Counted from the first letter of the stretch, positions 1-11,045 are shown. The stretch: 64,000 nt of DNA from Luscinia megarhynchos (GCA_034336665.1 CM067591.1:3119884-3183883); one strand, 5' to 3'. Numbers and translations are program-made. Notes: generated by a model from the sequence alone, not told the origin.

Positions 1-70
1 CTGGAATTCAGGACTCTGGAATTCGGGATTCTGGGATTCTGGGATTCGGGATTCTGGATTCGGGATCCCA
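1..70. repeat. short GGGATTCTG-like repeat at window edge
   Basis: Six or so imperfect copies of a 9-10 base unit (GGGATTCTG / GGAATTCGG). The array runs off the left edge of the window. No coding signal is seen between here and 178. Confidence 0.6.
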
Positions 71-177
71 GCCGGAGTTTCCGGGTTTGTTGTGGGATGC
101 AGGGTGGGGGGATGGGCACAGGGCGTGGCAGGACCGAGGTGACCCCGGGAAAGGGACTGGGATGGCCACGGATGGCG

Positions 178-1262
178 GGCCAGCACCCCAGGGCAATGGG
201 CCAGTGCCCCTGGGTGAGGGGCCACTGTCCCTGGGTGAGGGGCCAGTGACCCTGGGTGAGGGGCCAGTGTCCCTGGGTGAGGGGCCAGTGTCACTGGGTG
301 AGGGGCCAGTGACCCTGGGTGAGGGGCCAGTGCCCCTGGGTGAGGGGCCAGTGTCACTGGGTGAGGGGCCAGTGACCCTGGGTGAGGGGCCAGTGTCACT
401 GGGTGAGGGCCAGTGACCCTGGGTGAGGGCCAGTGTCACTGGGTGAGGGGCCAGTGACCCTGGGTGAGGGCCAGTGACCCCTGGGTGAGGGGCCAGTGTC
501 ACTGGTGAGGGGCCAGTGACCCTGGGTGAGGGGCCAGTGTCACTGGGTGAGGGGCCAGTGACCCTGGGTGAGGGGCCAGTGTCACTGGGTGAGGGGCCAG
601 TGACCCTGGGTGAGGGGCCAGTGTCACTGGGTGAGGGGCCAGTGACCCTGGGTGAGGGGCCAGTGACCCTGGGTGAGGGGCCAGTGTCACTGGGTGAGGG
701 GCCAGTGACCCTGGGTGAGGGGCCAGTGACCTTGGGTGAGGGGCCAGTGACCCTGAGTGAGGGGCTGCCACTCCTGGGTGAGGGGCCAGCACCCCAGGGC
801 AATGGGCCAGTGACCTTGGATGAGGGGCCAGTGTCCCTGGGTGAGGGGCCAGTGACCCTGGGTGAGGGGCCAGTGACCCTGGGTGAGGGGCCAGTGACCT
901 TGGGTGAGGGGCCAGTGTCCCTGGGTGAGGGGCCAGTGACCTTGGGTGAGGGGCCACCATTCCTGGGTGAGGGCCAGTGCCCCTGGGTGAGGGGCCAGTG
1001 ACCCTGGGTGAGGGGGCCAGTGTCACTGGGTGAGGGGCCAGTGTCACTGGGTGAGGGGCCAGTGACCTTGGGTGAGGGGCAACCACTCCTGGGTGAGGGG
1101 CCAGTGTCCCTGGGTGAGGGGCAACCACTCCTGGGTGAGGGGCCAGTGACCCTGGGTGAGGGGCCAGTGTCACTGGGTGAGGGGCCAGTGTCCCTGGGTG
1201 AGGGGCCAGTGTCACTGGGTGAGGGGCCACCATTCCTGGGTGAGGGGCCACCATCCCAGGGC
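178..1262. repeat. 21-bp minisatellite (GTGAGGGGCCAGTGACCCTGG type)
   Basis: About 50 head-to-tail copies of a 21-base unit alternate between versions reading CAGTGACCC, CAGTGTCAC and CAGTGTCCC. Because 21 is a multiple of three and the unit lacks stops, open frames of up to 468 codons appear on both strands with a seven-residue period. That periodicity argues against coding. Confidence 0.95.
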
Positions 1263-1395
1263 ACTGGGCCACTGTCCTTGAGTAACGTGCCAGTGTCCCC
1301 GGCGGGTGGCCCAGAGCTCCTGGGTCCTGTCCCTCCCCGGCCATTGTCCCTCATTCCCACCCCAGAGCCCACCAGAGTGGGGGGTGGCAGCGTGG

Positions 1396-1545
1396 CCACC
1401 CCCAGGGCCACCACGGGGACAGCAGCGTGATGTCACCCCCCATGGCCACCATGGGGACAGCAGCGTGATGTCACCCCCCAGGGCCACCACGGGGACAGCA
1501 GTGTGATGTCACCCCCAGGGCCACCATGGGGACAGCAGCGTGGCC
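1396..1545. repeat. about 38-bp tandem repeat, four copies
   Basis: Four near-identical copies read GGCCACCAYGGGGACAGCAG followed by YGTGATGTCACCCCC. Each carries TGATGTCA, close to a CRE/AP-1 half-site pair. Whether that matters is unknown. Confidence 0.8.
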
Positions 1546-1624
1546 CCTCCAGGGCCAGCACACCCTGCAGAGATGCCCAGAGTCCCTCTGCCCATGTCCA
1601 TCCTGGCAATGTCCCCACACCCTC

Positions 1625-2180
1625 CCTGTCCCTGCCCATCACCCCCCGAGGTGGCCCCTCACCCCCGAGGTGGCCCTCACCCCCTGGAGATGTCCCATCA
1701 CCCCCGAGGTGGCCCCCTCACCCACCGAAGGTGGTCCCTCACTCACCGAGGTGGCCCCTCACCCCCTGGAGATGTCCCCTCACCCCGAGGTGGCCCCTCA
1801 CTCGCTGGAGATGGCCCCCTAATCCCTGGAAGTGGCCCCTCACCCCCCGAGGTAGCCCCTCACCCACCGAAGGTGGCCCCTCACCCCTGGAGATGTCCCC
1901 TCACCCCCTGGAGATGTCCCTCACCCCGAGGTGGCCCCTCACCCACCGAAGGTGGCCCCTCACCCCCTGGAGATGTCCCCTCACCCCTGGAGGTGTCCCT
2001 CACTCGCCCGAAGGTGGCCCCTCACCCCCGAGATGTCCCCTCACCCCCCTGGAGATGTCCCTCACCCCTGGAGATGTCCCCTCACTGCCGAAGATGTCCC
2101 CTCACCCCTGGAGATGTCCCCTCACCCCCTGGAGATGTCCCTCACCCCCTGGAGATGTCCCTCACCCCGAGATGTCCCTC
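1625..2180. repeat. minisatellite CACCCCCTGGAGATGTCCCCT, abutting NEUROD4
   Basis: Imperfect 19-22 base units (CCTGGAGATGTCCCTCACC and CCGAAGGTGGCCCCTCACCC) run directly into the 3' end of the NEUROD4 reading frame. The unit CTGCCGAAGATGTCCC near 2086 closely resembles the complement of the last NEUROD4 codons (CTGCCGAAGATGGCCC, about 2182-2197), so part of the array may derive from that coding end. Confidence 0.9.
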
Positions 2181-3151
2181 ACTGCCGAAGATGGCCCCCA
2201 GCTGCGCCCCGGCCCCGGCGGCTCGTAGCCCTGGCCCAGCGTAGCATCGTGCACCTGGGCGCGGCGCTGCCGAAGGACGCGCCGTGCCTGTGCGGGCCGT
2301 GGCCAGCCCGGCCGCGGGGTAGTGGCCCAGGAAGGGGAAACCTTTCTCTCCAGCTCGGGGGAGCCCTCGTGCTTCAGGGGCGAAGTTCCCGCTGATGCTC
2401 AGCGGCGGCGTCAGCGGCGCCTCGTAGGGCGGCGAGCAGCGCTCGGGGCGGCTCCCCGAACGGAGCGTCCGCCAAGCCCTTGAAGGCCGCCGGCTTCAGG
2501 TGCAGCAGCTGCGGCTCCAGGGAGCCGTACGGGGGCTGGGCAGCCCCTGGTAGCCAAGGGAGTGGCCGGGCAAGCCCGGCTCGCAGCTTTCTCCTCGTGC
2601 TTCTCCAGGAACAGCGGCTGCGGGCCCAGCTGCAGGCAGCCGGCCACCAGGTTGCTGGTGGGCTGCGAGAGCCCCTTGCACAGCATCTCCACGAAACTCT
2701 TCCCCTCCGGAGTCTGGCCGCTCTCCAGCACCTCGGACAGGGCCCAGATGTAATTCCTGGCCAGGCGCAGCGTCTCGATTTTGGAGAGTTTTTGGGTTTT
2801 GGAGTAGCAGGGCATGACCCGGCGCAGGTTGTCCAGGGCGTCGTTCAGGCCGTGCATCCGCGTGCGCTCGCGGGCGTTGGCCTTGACCCTGCGCGCCCGG
2901 AACCTCTCCAGCCTGGCCTTGGTCATCTTCTTCTTCTTCGGGCCCCTCCTCTTCGGCTTCTCGCTGTCCTCCTCCTCCTCCTCCTCCTCCTCGGCGCTGT
3001 CGTGCTCCTCGGGCAGGGCGGGCACCAGCGCGAAGGCGCCGCTCCGGGCGCTCCCCTCCTGCAGCTCGGCCCTGGCTCCCGGCGCTTCGCCCATCCAGCC
3101 CTGGCTGCCGAGCTCGGCCATGCCCGAGGGTGTGCGGCAGGTTTGGGGCAT
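2179..3151 (-). CDS. NEUROD4: NEUROD4 (NeuroM/ATH3), neurogenic bHLH factor, with frame breaks
   Basis: This is a nuclear bHLH activator that pairs with E-proteins on E-boxes and promotes neuronal differentiation. The start chosen is ATG at 3151-3149: ten residues separate it from a second Met, as in human NEUROD4, and a splice acceptor (CCTTGCAG, exon from 3161) lies just upstream, matching the family's single coding exon. Residues 53-61 are a Glu run, 65-75 a basic [11 protein letters not shown] nuclear signal, and 86-140 the bHLH ([20 protein letters not shown], then [18 protein letters not shown]). The following NEUROD domain includes [20 protein letters not shown] and GCLQLGP. After about residue 200 the homology continues only by changing frame, near 2570, 2530, 2445, 2380 and 2340 and probably 2290 and 2235. 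Conserved blocks [40 protein letters not shown] and AQLGAIFG are spread over three frames. All breaks are small indels in G/C runs, so consensus error is likelier than a pseudogene. NEUROD1, 2 and 6 fit the [20 protein letters not shown] stretch less well. Confidence 0.93.
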
Positions 3152-3161
3152 CCCCCGAGCT

Positions 3162-3760
3162 CTGCAAGGCAGGGACAGGGACATGGGCGCGGGCAAATTC
3201 TCCCTCCAGACACACCAGCAGCTTTCTGCTCTCTCCCCGCGCCTACAGATTCATTTTTCCCAATTTATTTCCCTCTCAATTCCCAGCGGATTTTATTTAG
3301 GAGCTGCTGACGCCTCTCCCTGAGCTCCACCAACTTTCCAACCATCCCATTCCGGGGTTGTTCCCACTCCTGAACCCCTTCCACCCCCACATTTATCACA
3401 TTGGGGGTGACAAAAAGCGGGCCGGGAATTCCCTGTCGGAGATTTCCCTTTCCCCGAGCCTCGGTGGCAGCACCGGGTCCCCGTTAATCATCCCCCCGCC
3501 AATCCCATCCCCGTCCTGCTCATTCCATAAAGCTTTAGTCCCTAAGCAGCTTTGCTGGAAGTGCTGCCTGAGCCGCGGCTCCCTTTTCCCGAGCATCCCA
3601 CGCGGAAAATCCCACTTTTAATTACGCTAGTGATGGGGCTCCCCGGGCGGGATTAGGGTGTTAATTGCTGTCGTATCCCCAAAGGACCAGGCAGCCCCAC
3701 TAACTCCCGGCGGAGGTCGGGAAATCGGGGAAGGACCGATTTTGGGGTGAGGGGTGGACC
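3162..3760 (-). promoter_or_regulatory. NEUROD4 5' flank or intron 1, unique sequence with homeodomain motifs
   Basis: Repeat-free sequence precedes the NEUROD4 coding exon. It holds several TAAT-core sites (GTTAATCATCC near 3484, TTTTAATTACGC near 3616, GTTAATTGC near 3661). The acceptor CCTTGCAG at 3162-3169 shows that the interval next to the exon is intronic. The untranslated first exon was not located. Confidence 0.4.
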
Positions 3761-4052
3761 CGGGATGGGATGACTCCGCTGAGATTAGCCCCAAAACGCT
3801 GCAGATTTACCCAAAATCGCTGCAGATTTGCCCCAAAAATCCCCCCAGGCTGCGGCCGGGGGTCCCTTTCCCCCATCCTCGGGGTTCCCTCTCTCCTCGC
3901 TGCTCCCCAGGATCCATCCCGGAGGAAACCCCCGAGTCTGGGGTTCCCTTCTCGAGGGGCCCCTGCTCTACATTTCTGGGAAAAGTTCTCTCATTGGAAA
4001 TCCCGTCGGAATTTTAAAGGGGATTTTGCTTTCTTTCTGCAGAATATTGATC
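3761..4052. other. unique non-coding stretch
   Basis: This contains a small repeat (CGCTGCAGATTTRCCC, two copies near 3800) and otherwise ordinary unique DNA. No supported exon. Confidence 0.5.
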
Positions 4053-4083
4053 TAAATAAATAAATAAATAAATAAATAAAAAA
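4053..4083. repeat. (TAAA)n microsatellite
   Basis: Seven tandem TAAA units are followed by an A run. Confidence 0.95.
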
Positions 4084-4202
4084 GGAGGAAATTCCACAAA
4101 GCGGGAATTGCCCGAGGAAATCGCCTCCTTCACCGTCCCCTGCCAGACCCGGGGGTCGCCGCACTCTCTGTGTCCCCACCCGGTACCGGGACCGCGGCTC
4201 TG

Positions 4203-4204
<2 letters not shown>

Positions 4205-4255
<51 letters not shown>
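4205..4255. repeat. (GAT)17 trinucleotide microsatellite
   Basis: Seventeen perfect GAT units. Translated frames give runs of Met, His or Ile, which are shadows rather than protein evidence. Confidence 0.97.
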
Positions 4256-4256
<1 letters not shown>

Positions 4257-4454
4257 CCAGGCTCTGTTCCCCTCCGGTACCGGAGCCGCTGTGACCCCAT
4301 CCCGCCCCTCTCCCCGCAGCCCCGTGCCGGGATCCCCCCGCTCCGCCACCCCGGGAGCACCGAGCGCCCGTCGGGGGCACCCCCGGGGGCCCCGGTCCGG
4401 CCTTACCTGGGCACCGCAGCGAGTCCCGGCTGTCACCTGTGTCACTCGTCCGGG

Positions 4455-4985
4455 GACATGGCGGGGTCAGCACCGGGAGGGCACCGGGAGCGGCACCAGG
4501 AATGGAATCGGGAGCGGCACCGGGAGCGAACCGGGAGCAGCACCGGGAGAGCGCCGAGAGAGCAGCAGGAGTGAACCGGGAGCGGCACCGGGGAGCGAAC
4601 AGGGAGCGAACCGGGAGCGGCACCGGGAGAGCGCCGGGAGAGCAGCAGGAGCGAACCGGGAGCGGCACCGGGAGCGGCACTAGGAACGGCACCGGGAGTG
4701 AACCGGGATCTCACCGGGAACGGCACCGGGAGCGAACCGGGAGCGGCGCCGGGAGAGCAGCAGAAGCGAACCGGGAGCGGCACTAGGAACGGCACCGGGA
4801 GAGCAGCAGGAGCAGCACCGGGAGAGCAGCGGGAAATCACCGGGAGTTCAGCAGGAGCGGCACCGGGAGCGAACCGGGAGCGGCACCGGGAAATCACCGG
4901 GAGATCACCGAGAACGGCACCGGGATCTCACCGGGAGCGCACCGGGATCTCACCGGGATCTCACCGGGAGCGCACCGGGCGGTTT
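4455..4985. repeat. minisatellite GGAGCGGCACCGGGAGCGAACC
   Basis: Mixed 10-24 base units built from CACCGGGAGC, GAACCGGGAGC, GAGAGCAGCAGGA and ATCACCGGGA repeat about forty times. Open frames rich in Arg, Glu, Ser and Gly result from the missing stop codons. Confidence 0.92.
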
Positions 4986-5139
4986 TGAGAGCTCCGCTCT
5001 GCCCGCGGCTCCTGCCCGGCCGCGGGTCCCGCGTGGCTCCTCCCACGGGGGGAGGGACCGGGCCCGGCTCCTCCCGCCGCCCCCCCGGGACCCCCACGGC
5101 AGCGCCCGAGCGCCCCGGGATGGGGGCGAGGCGGGGGGG

Positions 5140-5285
5140 GACCCCCGGGTTTGGGGAAACCCCTGGATGGGGACTCGGGGTCACCCTCGGTTTGGGGAAC
5201 CCCTGGATGGGGACTCGGGGTCACCCCCGGGTTTGGGGAACCCCTGGATGGGGACTCGGGGACATCCTCGGATTTTGGAAATCCC
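5140..5285. repeat. about 39-bp tandem repeat, four copies
   Basis: Units read GGTTTGGGGAACCCCTGGAT then GGGGACTCGGGGTCACCCTC. The last copy is diverged (GGAAATCCCTGGATGAGAAACT). Confidence 0.85.
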
Positions 5286-5519
5286 TGGATGAGAAACTCG
5301 GGGACACCCCAAAAAAATTCCGGGCGTCGTGCGTTGTTTTACTTGCCCCTCGGACTGTGGGAACCCCCCCGCACTTGGGGTTCCCCAGTTTGGGGCAGGA
5401 ACTGGAAATGGAGGACAGCGATGACACCCCAAAACTCACTCCCCTTATCCATCCGCTGCTCCCCAAACCCCCGCGCATCCCCCAGCCCCGCGGGACCCTT
5501 CCCCACTGCCCGGGAGCGC

Positions 5520-5830
5520 CGGGAATCGCGGCCCCGGCAGGCCGGGATTATCAGGAATACTAATTAATTCATTAGTCGGCCCCGTGGCTCCCTTCCCGAA
5601 CAGATTGCGGCCGATAAATCTGCCTGTTGCGGGCCCCCCCTGACAGATGGCTCCAACAGGTCCCGGCACCCGCACAAAGGGCCCGGTGGGCGCCCCGGGG
5701 AAGGGGGGGCGCGGCCCGGGCTCCCCCCGGGCTCCCCGAGGGGCGCGGGGCTTTGTCTGGGCCGGCCACGTGCTGCTCCCATTGTGCGGGGGCCCCGCAA
5801 CTGTTGGGGTCGCGGCGGGCGCGGCCCCCC
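5520..5830. promoter_or_regulatory. candidate NEUROD4-proximal enhancer (homeodomain, E-box, GATA-like cluster)
   Basis: A repeat-free, CpG-rich island lies about 2.5 kb upstream of NEUROD4. It contains a near-palindromic homeodomain block CTAATTAATTCATTAG (about 5561-5576), GATTATCAGG, GCCGATAAATC, an ACAGATGGC E-box near 5642, a CCACGTG E-box near 5766 and SOX-like CATTGTG and CTTTGTC. Motif density is the only evidence, and conservation was not tested. Confidence 0.4.
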
Positions 5831-5871
5831 CGGGGACGCTCGGCAAAGATGTTCCCCGGGCCCGTGGGCTT

Positions 5872-6460
5872 CTCTTCCCTCATCCCTTCCCCTTATCCCT
5901 TTCTCTTCCCCTTTTTCCTTTCCTTTTCCCTTCTCTTTTCCCTTCCCTCATCCCTTTCCCTCCCGTTACCTCTTTCCCTTCTCTCATCCCCTTTCCTTTT
6001 CCTTATCCCTTTCCCCTTCCCTTATCTCCTTCCCTTCTGTTATCCCTTTCCCTTCCATTATCCCTCCTTCCCTTTCCCTAATCCCCATCCCTTTCCCTTT
6101 TCCCTTCCTTTATCCCTTTCCTTTTCCTCTTCTCTTCCTTTCCCTTTTCTTTTCTCTTCCCCTTCTTCTTTTCTTTTCCTCTTATCCCATTCCCTTATTC
6201 TTCTTTTTCTCTTCTCTTCTCTTCTCTTCTCTTCTCTTCTCTTCTCTTCTCTTCTCTTCTCTTCTCTTCTCTTCTCTTCTCTTCTCTTCTCTTCTCTTCT
6301 CTTCTCTTCTCTTCTCTTCTCTTCTCTTCTCTTCTCTTCTCTTCTCTTCTCTTCTCTTCCCCTTGTCCTTTCCCCTTATGTTATCCCTTCCCTTATCTGC
6401 TTCCTTTTCCTTATATCATTCCCATTTCCTTCCACTCGTCTTATGTCCCTTCCCTTCCCC
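5872..6460. repeat. polypyrimidine tract with (CTTCT)n core
   Basis: Nearly 590 bases of almost pure C/T on the plus strand. Positions 6209-6359 are about thirty perfect TCTTC pentamers, and the rest is degenerate CCCTTTCCCTTATC. Such mirror-rich tracts can form triplex DNA and are prone to assembly length error. Confidence 0.95.
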
Positions 6461-6782
6461 GAGAAAACCACCCCTGAAATCATCATCATCCTCTTCCTCC
6501 TCAGCCTCGGGGGACAGGAACAGCTCCACCAGAATTTAGGGGCCGTGGAGCCCTCCCAGATCTTCCAGGATTGTCCAAAAAGAAGCGAAATTTGGGATGC
6601 TCCACCTGGAAACCCCCCCTCAGACACCCCCAAAACCCCAAATGGGGCCGAGTTCGGGGCTGAGCAGACCCGGGGAAGCTCAGCCCAGCCCTGTCCCCGG
6701 TGCGGCCGCGGCCTGGAAGGGGAAGCGCAATTTCCAGAGCAAATATTGGGAAAAGCGCGGCTGGAATTCCTGGGCCCGTGCG
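6461..6782. other. unique non-coding stretch
   Basis: Ordinary GC-rich DNA with a small (CAT)3 and CTC run near 6480. No supported coding or RNA gene. Confidence 0.5.
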
Positions 6783-6990
6783 GAAGCGCAATTAGCGCGT
6801 ATTAACGGGGTTTAATTTAATCCCGGCAGCTGCGCCCGGCCCGCCTCATTTGCATGACACTGGGGAATGCAATTAGGGAGAAATGAGGGGTTGGGGGGCC
6901 CCGGGCTTGGGTTGGGGGCGGGGGGCGGGGGGGGCTGTGGCCAGCGCTCGCTGACCCGTGCTTGTCACTTTGAGCGATGGTGGCACCGGG
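6783..6990. promoter_or_regulatory. candidate POU/homeodomain regulatory island
   Basis: Within about 100 bases there are two CAATTAG homeodomain sites (6789-6795 and 6870-6876), a perfect octamer ATTTGCAT (6848-6855), TTTAATTTAA, a CAGCTG E-box and ATTAACGG. POU plus homeodomain plus E-box mixtures are typical of neural enhancers, and the nearest gene is NEUROD4, 3.6 kb away. The function is inferred. Confidence 0.4.
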
Positions 6991-7302
6991 AGAGGTGGCG
7001 CGGGGGGAGGGGACAAAGGGACGCTGTCCCCGGGGTCCCCCCTCGGATGAGTTTTGGGGTGTCCAGACCCCCCCAGAGCGATCCAAACTCGGGGTCCCGG
7101 GGGATTTTCCCCACCTCGGTGCTGGAGAAGGAGGGTGGGGGCAGAAACGGGCAGGGGAAAAAAAGAACTTTTTGGGGCTTTGCCTGCTGGGAACCCCCAG
7201 AGGGAATTTTTCCGGCTGGGAATGTGGCTCGTGGAGGGGTCCTGGGTGGGGTCCTGGGGTCCCTCGTGTCACCCTCCCCGAAGGGAGATGACAGTGGGCA
7301 GG
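6991..7302. other. unique non-coding stretch
   Basis: GC-rich unique DNA before the large repeat array. It shows one short direct repeat (GGTCCTGGGTGGGGTCCTGGG) and no supported exon. Confidence 0.5.
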
Positions 7303-10300
7303 GAATCACGTGGAATCACAGGGAATGACGTGAAATCAGACCTGGAATCATCCATGGAATTGCACATGGAATCGCACAGGGAATAACAGGGAATCACCCA
7401 CGGAACTGCACATGGAATCATCCGTGGAATCGGAGGGAATCGTGCATGGAATCATCCATTGAATCGCACAGGGAATCACTGGGAATCATCCATGCAAACA
7501 CCCGTGGAATTACACAGGGAATCACAGGGAATCAGACCAGGAATGGCACAGGGAATCACCCATGGAACCACAGGGAATCACATGGCACTTGACCAGGAAT
7601 CTCACATGGAATCACGTGGAATCACAGGGAATCACTGGGAATCAGACCGGGAATGTCACATGGAATCACGGATGGAAGCAGGCGGGGAATTGCACATGGA
7701 ATCACAGGGAATCATCCATGGAGTCACAGGGAATCACAGGGAATCATCCATGCAAACACCCGTGGAATTACACTGGGAATCACAGGGAATCAGACCAGGA
7801 ATGGCACAGGGAATCACACAGGAAATCACAGGGATTCGCAGGGAATCATCCATGGAATCACACATGGAATCACAGGGAATCACAGGGAATCAGAATGGGA
7901 ATGTCACATGGAATCACGCATGGAGCCACAGGGAATCACTGGGAATCATCCATGCAAACACCCGTGGAATTACACATGGAATCACAGGGAATCAGACCAG
8001 GAATGGCACAGGGAATCACAGGGAATAGCACAGGGAATCAGATCTGGATTTGCACAGGGAATCACCCACGGAATCTCAGGGAATCATCCATGGAATCTCA
8101 CATGGAATCACAGGGATTCACAGGGAATCACAGAGAATCAGACCGGGAATGTCACATGGAATCCCAGGGAATCACAGGGAATCATCCATGGAATCACGCA
8201 TGGAGTCACAGGGAATCACAGGGAATCATCCATGCAAACACCCGTGGAATTACACTGGGAATCACAGAGAATCAGACCAGGAATGGCACAGGGAATCACC
8301 CATGGAACCACAGGGAATCACATGGCACTTGACCAGGAATCTCACATGGAATCACGTGGAATCACAGGGAATCACTGGGAATCAGACCGGGAATGTCACA
8401 TGGAATCACGGATGGAAGCAGGCGGGGAATTGCACATGGAATCACAGGGAATCACAGGGAATCATCCATGGAGTCACAGGGAATCACAGGGAATCATCCA
8501 TGCAAACACCCGTGGAATTATACTGGGAATCACAGGGAATCAGACCAGGAATGGCACAGGGAATCACACAGGAAATCACAGGGATTCGCAGGGAATCATC
8601 CATGGAATCACACATGGAATCACAGGGAATCACAGGGAATCAGAATGGGAATGTCACATGGAATCACGCATGGAGCCACAGGGAATCACTGGGAATCATC
8701 CATGCAAACACCCGTGGAATTACACATGGAATCACAGGGAATCAGACCAGGAATGGCACAGGGAATCACACAGGAAATCACAGGGATTCGCAGGGAATCA
8801 TCCATGGAATCACACATGGAATCACAGGAAATCACAGGGAATCAGAATGGGAATGTCACATGGAATCACGCATGGAGCCACAGGGAATCACTGGGAATCA
8901 TCCATGCAGACACCCGTGGAATTACACATGGAATCACAGGGAATCAGACCAGGAATGGCACAGGGAATCACAGGGAATAGCACAGGGAATCAGATCTGGA
9001 TTTGCACAGGGAATCACCCACGGAATCTCAGGGAATCATCCATGGAATCTCACATGGAATCACAGGGATTCACAGGGAATCACAGAGAATCAGACCGGGA
9101 ATGTCACATGGAATCCCAGGGAATCACAGGGAATCATCCATGGAATCACGCATGGAGTCACAGGGAATCACAGGGAATCATCCATGCAAACACCCGTGGA
9201 ATTACACATGGAATCACAGGGAATCAGACCAGGAATGGCACATGGAATCACACATGGAATCACAGGGAATCACATGGCACTTGACCAGGAATCTCACATG
9301 GAATCACGTGGAATCACAGGGAATCACTGGGAATCAGACCGGGAATGTCACATGGAATCACGGATGGAAGCAGGCGGGGAATTGCACATGGAATCACAGG
9401 GAATCACAGGGAATCATCCATGGAGTCACCCATGGAGTCACAGGGAATCACAGGGAATCATCCATGGAGTCACAGGGAATCACAGGGAATCATCCATGGA
9501 GTCACAGGGAATCACAGGGAATTATCCATGGAGTCACAGGGAATCACAGGGAATCATCCATGGAGTCACCCATGGAGTCACAGGGAATCACAGGGAATCA
9601 TCCATGCAAACACCCGTGGAATTACACTGGGAATCACAGGGAATCAGACCAGGAATGGCACAGGGAATCACACAGGAAATCACAGGGATTCGCAGGGAAT
9701 CATCCATGAAATCACGCATGGAATCACGTGGAATCACAGGGAATCACAGGGAATCAGACCGGGAATGTCACATTGAATCACGCATGGAAGCAGGCGGGGC
9801 ATTGCACAGGGAATCACACATGGAATCAAATGGAATCATCCATGCAATTACCCACGGAGTCACAGGGAATAGCGCGTGGAATCACACAGGGAATCAGACC
9901 TGGAATGTCACATGGAATCACCCATGAAATCACAGAGGGAATTACAGGGATTCACAGCGAGTCAGACCGGGAATTGCACCGGGAATCACACATGGAATCA
10001 CAGAGGGAATCACAGGGAATTACAGGGAATCAGATCGGGAATTGCACATGGAATCATGCATGGAGTCACACAGGGAATCCCAGGGAATTACAGAGAATCA
10101 GACCGGGAATTGCACATGGAATCACACATGGAATCACACCGGGAATCACACAGGGAATCAGACCTGGAATGTCACATGGAATTACCCATGGAGTCACACA
10201 GGGAATCACAGGGATTCACAGGGAGTCAGACCGGGAATTGCACCGGGAATCACACATGGAATCACACAGGAAATCACAGGGAATTACAGGGAATCAGATC

Positions 10301-10745
10301 GGGAATTGCACATGGAATCATGCATGGAGTCACACAGGGAATCCCAGGGAATTACAGGGAATCAGACCGGGAATTGCACATGGAATCATGCATGGAGTCA
10401 CACAGGGAATCCCAGGGAATTACAGGGAATCAGACCGGGAATTGCACATGGAATCATGCATGGAGTCACACAGGGAATCACAGGGAATTACAGGGAATCA
10501 GACCGGGAATTTCACATGGAATCACCCATGGAATCACACCGGGAATCACACAGGGAATCAGACCTGGAATGTCACAGGGAATCACACATGGAATCACACA
10601 GGGAACTACAGGGATTCACAGGGAATCAGACCTGGAATGTCACAGGGAATCACACATGGAATCACCCATGGAGTCACACAAGAAATCACAGGGAGTCAGA
10701 CCGAGAATTGCACCGGGAATCACCCACGGAGCCGCACACGGAGCC
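7303..10745. repeat. 3.4 kb GGAATCACA minisatellite with higher-order blocks
   Basis: Basic units of 9-12 bases (CACAGGGAAT, CACATGGAAT, CATCCATGGAAT) are organised into longer repeats. The marker GGATGGAAGCAGGCGGGGAA recurs near 7668, 8408 and 9361, giving blocks of about 740 and 950 bases. From about 9950 a second, roughly 68-base family (GGAATCATGCATGGAGTCAC) takes over. All three plus-strand frames stay open for hundreds of codons, which marks compositional rather than coding openness. Confidence 0.95.
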
Positions 10746-10807
10746 GCACGCGAGCGGTTCCCGCATCCCCGGGCCGGAGCTGACCTCTGCTGGCGGGAGC
10801 GCTCAGC

Positions 10808-11045
10808 AGCCGAGCCCCCCCCGGTGTCCCCTGGGTGTCCCCTGGGTGTCCCCTGGGTGTCCCCTGGCCGCCCCCGGTGTCCCCTGGGTGTCCCCTGAGT
10901 GTCCCCTGCCTCCCCGGGCGTCCCCCGGCCACCCCCCGGTGTCCCCTGGTCCCCCCCAGGTGTCCCCCGGTGTCTCCCGCTGTCCCCTTGATGTCCCTCG
11001 GTGTCCCCCGGTGTCCCCCGGGTGTCCCCCGGCCCCTCGAGGGGT
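10808..11045. repeat. minisatellite TGTCCCCTGGG
   Basis: About twenty diverging 10-12 base units (GTGTCCCCTGG, GTGTCCCCCGG), G-rich on the minus strand. Confidence 0.9.

Noticed and set aside
8..1430. Long open frames (up to 468 codons) with a GEGPVTL or SPRVTGP-like seven-residue period
   Set aside because: They are the translation of a 21-base minisatellite; several frames are open at once on both strands and no splice or start context supports a gene.
178..2180. Possible CRISPR-like array because of regular short repeats
   Set aside because: The units are contiguous without unique spacers and the setting is vertebrate.
2480..3323. Plus-strand and alternate-frame open readings over NEUROD4
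   Set aside because: They are shadows of the minus-strand NEUROD4 coding exon, which has clear bHLH homology.
4170..4445. Poly-Met, poly-His or poly-Ile frames
   Set aside because: Produced by the (GAT)17 microsatellite.
7562..10898. Overlapping open frames of 250-625 codons rich in Gly-Ile-Thr-Gly-Asn
   Set aside because: All three plus-strand frames are open because the GGAATCACA units lack stops. No homology and no non-repeat sequence.
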